This document shows, in pieces, positions 58,481-64,000 of a stretch of 64,000 bases of DNA. A program made the position numbers and the translations under genes. The notes under the pieces are model-generated. The model was not told the origin of the DNA. It saw only the letters and a list, made by a program, of their open reading frames with translations, and did no database searches. Each line of letters begins with the position of its first letter. The stretch's first letter is position 1. This stretch comes from Heterotrichella gracilis (lineage: Eukaryota > Sar > Xanthophyceae > Tribonematales > Xanthonemataceae): the NCBI GenBank assembly GCA_032358255.1, contig JAULBX010003332.1, forward strand, positions 341,686 through 405,685, written 5' to 3'.

Positions 58481-58792
58481 GAGCATATGCACCTGGTTAT
58501 AGACCTATGAAAGGTGACAAATTGCCTAGCCATTTATTCATATTCTTATATTTTGAGGGCCATTTATTTATTATCCCTTTTTTGTGGAAATGTTACAAGA
58601 CTTACAGGATTTTATTTGACAGTCACATTCAGGGAGCAACCCGGGAGCCAATTCAAGCTCGCAAGGTTGTTAAAGGCGCTATATTTTTTATATATAATTA
58701 TAATTTTAGGCTAAAATTTAGGCTGATTTGGCCCATGTCAAATATATATTGTAAATCTGTTTAAAATGAAGGCAATCATTGTTATGCTTACT

Positions 58793-58881
58793 GGAGGACT
58801 TTAATATGTCACCGTAATATATGAAAGTCCTCCTGATGCTTACGGACTTAAATATACCACGGTGATATATTAAAGTCCTCC
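58793..58881. repeat. Nested palindromic element
   Basis: GGAGGACTTTAATATGTCACC at the left pairs with GGTGATATATTAAAGTCCTCC at the right. An internal GAAAGTCCTCC also pairs with the left end. The whole 89 bases could fold into alternative long hairpins. Confidence 0.8.
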
Positions 58882-59601
58882 TGAAGCTTACAGACTTTTG
58901 GTCATGTATTTTTATTTGTACATTTTTGAGCTCATCTACTTTATAATTTGTACTTATAACCCTTCATGGGTCGAAGGTTACCCCAGGATGGCGCGCAGCG
59001 CCGCAAAGGCGACCACAGGGAACCTGCATGGCACCAAAAACCCTAAATCCTTTTTAGGTGTACAACATGTTGAGGGTGAATTTCAATTCTCAGCACCCTG
59101 CATGGCATCCATGGCTGCGTGCAGCCGCAATGGCAAGTAGGGCGAGCACAACACCCACCAGCCTTGGACAGGGCCTGTCCCATATTACCCAGATGACAGG
59201 GGACATTTACAGGACACAGCTGCAAATTTACTTATTTCTATGCTACATATTTAAATAGCAGCGATGACATGCCACCAACGTAGGATGTGGAACCTGCGGG
59301 TGCAACCCACAAATCAGCTGCGGCAGCGTGTGACGCATGGCATGGTGAACATCGCTGCTGCCACTTGGAAGGACCAAAAGTGCCCAAAGGCTGACGTGTA
59401 GAACGTCTAGGGATGCGTGCATATCCGAATACATTTCCAGCGTCCCTACACTATAATCACTGGTGGTGGCGGCTGATGTGTGCCAAGTGGGGACGCGCAC
59501 TCGGTGAGCTGTGGGAGAAAAAAAAAATCAGCCTTACTGTATTTCCCCGCACAGAGGGTGTCATTGTCTGTCCTGGTGACTCACTGAATAACTGCTCTAG
59601 A

Positions 59602-59646
59602 AGAATGTCTGTGTCTTCTGTGAAGAATGTCTGTGTTTTCTGTGTG
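59602..59646. repeat. Short tandem duplication
   Basis: AGAATGTCTGTGT plus YTTCTGTG occurs twice, 24 bases apart. Confidence 0.75.
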
Positions 59647-59769
59647 GCCTTGGGACCCCGATGAGAGGAGCTTCTGGTGATAGCTACGCGCTGGCGGCCT
59701 CATGAAATACAATATCTTGCGTTTTGTCTGGCCGATGGGGTTATTGGCTGGCACCTTCACTTTCACCCT

Positions 59770-60021
59770 TCACTGGCTTTTCACCTGATATTCAATTGGG
59801 GATACATATGTGTCGCCTTTGTTGCACTTGCATTCATATGTGCTGTTGCCTGGTATGGTTGGAGCAGGAGTACTGTTCTTGCCCTCCAAGCATGCGCGTA
59901 ATTGACACTGCCTGGTCTTCTGGTGTCGTCCGTAGCAGGCGCCAATTGCAATGACGCTATTTAGCCACAAGATGCCTCCCAGAAGAACAGCCCTGTGCTT
60001 GGTGCCTGTGTACTCACCCAT
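59770..60021 (-). CDS. Possible small secreted Cys-rich protein
   Basis: An 83-codon ATG frame with a plausible signal sequence (VLLGGILWLNSVIAIGA). It is followed by a Cys-rich segment with spacing C-x8-C-x4-C...C-x-C and two NST sequons. It may continue: GAATATCAG at 59786 onward is followed by a GTGAAA donor. No family is recognised, and no splice partner is convincing. It is listed because composition and order (signal, Cys, glycosylation sites) look protein-like in otherwise non-coding DNA. Confidence 0.3.
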   Translation of the reverse strand: MGEYTGTKHRAVLLGGILWLNSVIAIGACYGRHQKTRQCQLRACLEGKNSTPAPTIPGNSTYECKCNKGDTYVSPIEYQVKSQ

Positions 60022-61589
60022 TTTTTTCCTTGTCAGGTTGACCCACCTATCAGGGGTACCTCTTTGTTCTTGGCCCTTGGTACCCTAGGGCGCAGGTGGT
60101 TGCAATGTGCTCCATGTCATCTGCCTATGGCCTTTTGACCTGATGTACCTGGTGAGAGGAGCTCCCATGGATGGCTAAGAAGCTGCCGCTTGCTGAAATA
60201 GTGATTCTAAACCATGGCCCTTGACACTAAACGCTAAACACGAAAAGCACATTGAATTTCGAATTTTTTCTGGCAAGCCTATTTGGCGTATTGGGCGAGT
60301 AACACTGTCCAAAAAGTGAGATGATCTTTTCAATGCTGTGGGCGTATCTACCTTGTTGTATGGGGCTGAAGCTGGGCATACTTAGTACTCTCATTCTTAG
60401 CTTTCTTATCTGAAGTATATTAAGCATATACATCTAATTCAAATGGCGTATATTGCCTAACGCCGCGATGCCCAATGCTTCACACTACAAGCATGGCATG
60501 CCTCCCCACTTCTAAAGATCAATGAATCATTCTCGATTTGGAATTGCCACGAGACTGCAGATCAACTAGATCAACAGCTTTGCTGAACCCTAGTGCTTTC
60601 TTGGCAATTTAATGTTATTTTTGCATTGTGCTAATTGTGCTTTGATAAGTGCATGAATGCATGCATTCAGATAAGAGGAACGCTTTAGAACTTGCAACTT
60701 CCGGTGCGTAAGTGCAGTACTAAACGTTTCTGGCAGTACACCCCCGATCACCTCCCACTAGATGCTGTACATGCTGCCGGCCAGCTGCTGTCAATATAAA
60801 TCGACTCATATTTGGGCTGGTGCATTTGCCCCTTGGCAGCAGCCTGCGCCACACTTGCTGCCTGACCTGACCTGCTGATAATCTTTGCTGCTGAACATAG
60901 GCACATGGCCTCTCCATCCCCAACTTTGGTTCATTTGGGATGCTGGTAGGATTATCGTATCACATATCGCCGGTCAACCATGGTTGCTTTGACAGAACCA
61001 ACTATGACCTGCTCAGCAACAACAATCACTGACGCAAGTCCCTGCAAGGCTCACATTGGCCCCTGGGCAAGTTAAGCCAGTGCAACATACCTTACGTTGC
61101 CAACCAAAAGCAACAGCCTGCAGCCCACTACTCACCCTACATACCTAGGTGCTTCTGAAATGGCCATTGTTTTGCTTTGCCATTCCCCGGTTCTTTGCAA
61201 GGGCACTACTGATCATGCCACGGCAGCATGCGCAAAATCTTGTTCGCACCCCGTTCGAACCCTCGTCCGCACCCCCGGGAACCCTCCACGTACTCCACGT
61301 CCTCTCGGCCACCACCTTGGCCCTTTTGCCACACTTTAGTGCCAACAATGGTGCCATGTATGCCATGTACAGGTTGTGTCAAGGCTGCTTAACTCATTTG
61401 TGCAGCCAGTGGCTGTGCAGGGTTGCTGCTCAGGCTGCTCGTGTCATTCAAATGGATTCACAATAGTATGTATCTTCATAATAATGTGTTTTACTAAGCC
61501 GTACAAATATTACAAATTAGCCCACTGAATGCAAATGAACGTTAATTTAGATAAGGTGAAACATATTACGTATTTCATTTTATTTAAAA
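60022..61589. other. Intergenic region, no supported gene
   Basis: A motif GAGAGGAGCT...GATGGCTA.G..GCTGCCGC at 60153-60200 also appears at 58092-58125 and 59661-59690, so this part contains a dispersed repeat. Frames at 60720-60923 and 61097-61466 look random. Confidence 0.4.
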
Positions 61590-61904
61590 TTACTTTTGAG
61601 CTGTGAAACAAACAGGGCTTGCCAAATGAGTTCTGGTGTGGACGTTTTCATGTGGTTGTGTGTAGCTGTCACATAAACCCAACACAAACGTTCCTGACAA
61701 TGGAACAGGGATTCATGATACGTCATACGTCATACGTGAATGCGTAAAATTACGTATTTTATTTTCTAGCATGCGTAAAAAATACGTAAAAATGCGATAT
61801 GTCTTTTAAAGATATTACAAGAAAAAATCACACCCAACCACACGAAAGAGCCCACAACCTTGACTCATTTGGCAATCCCTGCTTGTTCCACAGCTCAAAA
61901 GTAA
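61590..61904. mobile_element. Foldback element with imperfect inverted arms
   Basis: The left arm (61590-61665) reads TACTTTTGAGCTGTG, CAGGGCTTGCCAAATGAG and ATGTGGTTGTGTGT. The right arm (61830-61904, reverse strand) reads TACTTTTGAGCTGTG, CAGGGATTGCCAAATGAG and GTGTGGTTGGGTGT. The spacer is 164 bases and non-coding. Confidence 0.75.
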
Positions 61905-62057
61905 CTTTGAGGTTTTATTTTAATATATTCTAACTTAATTTGGAAGTAATCCCCATTTACCTCATTTTTCACGTATACTGCGTACGTAATTAGAAAAAGG
62001 GTCTCAAATGCGACGTATTACGTATTGTTCTTCGAGAATGCTACGTATTGTGAATCC
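61706..62057. repeat. TACGTA-rich region bounded by AGGGATTCA inverted ends
   Basis: AGGGATTCATGATACGT at the left faces AGGGATTCACAATACGT (reverse strand) at the right. Inside are many TACGTA/TACGTC copies, including ATACGTC repeated at 61716-61735. It overlaps the foldback element and may be a separate hAT-like MITE, but no 8-base target duplication is visible. Confidence 0.5.
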
Positions 62058-63689
62058 CTAATACCTGCTTACCACCCCTCTAGTACTCCCTTCTATAAAG
62101 AAGCAGTTTTCACAGGCGGCAGTCAAAGGATTATTGTAAACCGCATTACAAAGCAGTGATTGGCACCACTCTTGGGTCTGGCATATCCACACCTCCCCCT
62201 GAAACTTCTATAGTCATGCTAAATACTGCAGGGAAGCAGGCAACAGTATTCTCATAACCAAGCGGTGCAGGACCAATAAAAACAAATAAGTTGCGCCGTT
62301 TCTATGCCATAAAACTCGGCAAAGGGTTAGTGATTGCAGTTAATAGCGCAAGCAGCATGGGCAAAATACACATAATGCTGAATCATATGATGCATCCTCG
62401 TAAAATGAAATACAACAAGGATACAGAGGTATTTGCCTTCACACCACAACAGCCGGCTGAAAACTGTTTGCGCAGAAGGTGATGGTATACAAGCACAGGG
62501 ATGGAGGGTGACTCACCATTGACAAGTTGCAAACTAGTTATGGAGGGCTCAGTACATCATTGGCTTTGACACAGTTCCAATTACTATCTATCAGTTTGTT
62601 ACAGGAACATAAAGGCACTGGTCACTATCTCTTGGGAACTGGCCTTGCACACAACCATATGTGCCATAAACTAATAATCCAAACCTACACATACGCAGAG
62701 CATACACAACACACAGTTCCAAACTGTTACAGACACCCAACTTCACTTCACTTGCATATACCCTAAAAAATGTCACAAGTGAACTTGACAACAACTTCAC
62801 CTCTCAAAACAACTCACAGCTTCCCTCTGCAAACTTGCACTACTTGAAATAACTTGACAACCCAGCAGCACGGCTGCCTTATGTAGTATGGCCACACTTC
62901 CCACATGTTCCACAACATGTGGACATCATACTTCAACTTGATATGTACAACAATAATATACAACTTCAACCTAATTACCCTTGCCATTTCTATCACTCAA
63001 CATCAATCATTACTACTGTCTTGCTGTCAAAATTAATATTTACCACTGATACTACATGTAGCATCTACTATTTTATTTGTCTGTCATTATTGGTCTTGGG
63101 TGCCGTGCAGGGCAGGCTGGCCTTGCAACAGTCGTCAATTGAACAGCTGCTGACACAAGCTATTCTAGACACGCATGTGGTGGTCGCATATTGCAGGAAA
63201 TTGTCAAGGAAATGTAAGATACGTCAGCACGCATCACAACAGTGAAGGCCAAGGCTCACTCTGGGACTGTTGGTAAATGGAACGCTGAGAAGTGTGCCGG
63301 CATCTCAGCCCAACAGCTATTTGAAAACCAATATGATTTATTCAGTCCCAGCACCCCTCCAGGTGCACATATGCACTGGCCTGCATATGACATTGCTGCA
63401 GGTGTTGCAGGTGCTGCAGCATCACATGGAGAAGACAGGCTTGACCTACATCCACCATGTCTGGCAACACCCTATTTGAGAATTTGTATACCCATATACT
63501 AAAAAAGGACAGGACACACACCTTGGGTGCATCCAACTAATCCAACACAGACAGGTATACTACACGGCATAATCTGTGAATATGTGAATACCCTCTAACT
63601 CAACGCTGTGGCTTTTGCACAAGTCCCAAGTTAAATATTCTGCCATTCACCCCCAATCATTTCCGTGTATGATAACATACTGCATAGTT
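62058..63689. other. AT-rich intergenic region, no supported gene
   Basis: Open frames such as 62919-63245 and 63242-63502 lack start context, domains or coding bias. Confidence 0.4.
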
Positions 63690-64000
63690 TTCCGCGCATT
63701 AATTGTGTTCGACCTCATTAATTGTGTTCGACCTCAAGTACGACAATCTTGCTGTTTCCATAAGCTCCCCAATCTCTATCGCTTCCAAACTGGGTGTAAG
63801 GACAGGTGTGTCGCAAGGCTTGCTTGCTACCGTGCTGGCATCAACCATCTCCCCAAAAATGGGTGAGATGGGTGCCCATGTACCTCCACCATAAATTACA
63901 TTGATGATGTAATCAACTACATGGTTCACTAGCCATGTAAGTTGCTAGATGACTGCAATCATTGAAAACCACCACCTGTGTCTTTTTCAAATTCACTGTT
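63690..64000 (-). mobile_element. Internally deleted family A retrotransposon copy, cut by the window edge
   Basis: On the minus strand from 64000 it matches the 52.5-54.8 kb element: GTGAATTTGAAAAAGACACA onward to about 63930 aligns with 53495-53560. Then it jumps, and 63860-63700 aligns with 54230-54350 (GGGGAGATGGTTGATGCCAG against GGGGAAGATGGTTCTTGCCA). The element continues beyond the window. Confidence 0.7.

Noticed and set aside
60720-63502. Several short frames in the right part
   Set aside because: AT-rich random-looking translations without signals, domains or consistent splice sites.
1-64000. tRNA, rRNA or riboswitch genes
   Set aside because: I looked for cloverleaf-like A/B box sequences and rRNA-like blocks and found none that I could support by eye.

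Overview
The window looks like nuclear DNA of a green alga (Chlorophyta). The genes are rich in short GT-AG introns, and coding exons are GC-rich with the standard code. Several genes have plant or green-algal relatives, such as an F-box/SNF2/CW/RING protein, a SnRK2-like kinase and a chloroplast-type CobW GTPase. TGTAA poly(A)-like signals follow several stops, and introns carry short TTTAGGG telomere-type stretches. I cannot fix the class or species from sequence alone. Exon models below were built by hand from reading frame, splice dinucleotides and phase; where phases close over many exons I treat the model as reliable.

Layout. 0.1-2.05 kb (+): DUF1348/NTF2-like gene. 3.0-5.3 kb (-): secreted protein with a cupredoxin-like domain. 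7.0-9.0 kb (-): SnRK2-like kinase with a long disordered N-terminus. 9.5-10.8 kb (-): proline-rich protein with SPFG motifs. 12.1-24.0 kb (-): a 25-exon gene for a 1388-residue F-box + SNF2 ATPase + CW zinc finger + RING protein. It is head-to-head, across about 0.47 kb, with a CobW/G3E zinc-chaperone-type GTPase (24.4-28.1 kb, +). 28.8-32.2 kb (-): WD40 protein, possibly EED/FIE-like. 32.9-36.0 kb (-): neuferricin-type cytochrome-b5-fold protein. 36.6-38.0 kb (+): F-box/LRR protein. 38.9-43.1 kb (+): a fusion of a pyridoxamine-oxidase-like flavin domain with a ferredoxin-reductase-like module. 44.1-46.2 kb (+): lumenal GT-A glycosyltransferase. 47.1-50.9 kb (+): sulfotransferase-like protein. 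56.5-57.5 kb (-): exostosin-like GT47 glycosyltransferase.

From about 49 kb the DNA becomes AT-richer and gene-poor. It holds decayed non-LTR retrotransposons (one 2.3 kb copy at 52.5-54.8 kb, an internally deleted relative at the right edge, a 3' piece at 49.7 kb) and several inverted-repeat elements. A second retrotransposon family left short 3' ends at 13.4, 20.8 and 43.8 kb.

The gene-rich left part mixes regulation (kinase, F-box proteins, SNF2/E3, WD40) with metal, heme and flavin proteins. The three glycan enzymes at 44-57 kb all carry signal peptides and probably act in the secretory pathway on wall or matrix glycans. That they cooperate is inference from proximity only. The most unusual structural observation is that exon/intron boundary sequences are duplicated inside the adjoining intron in three unrelated genes.
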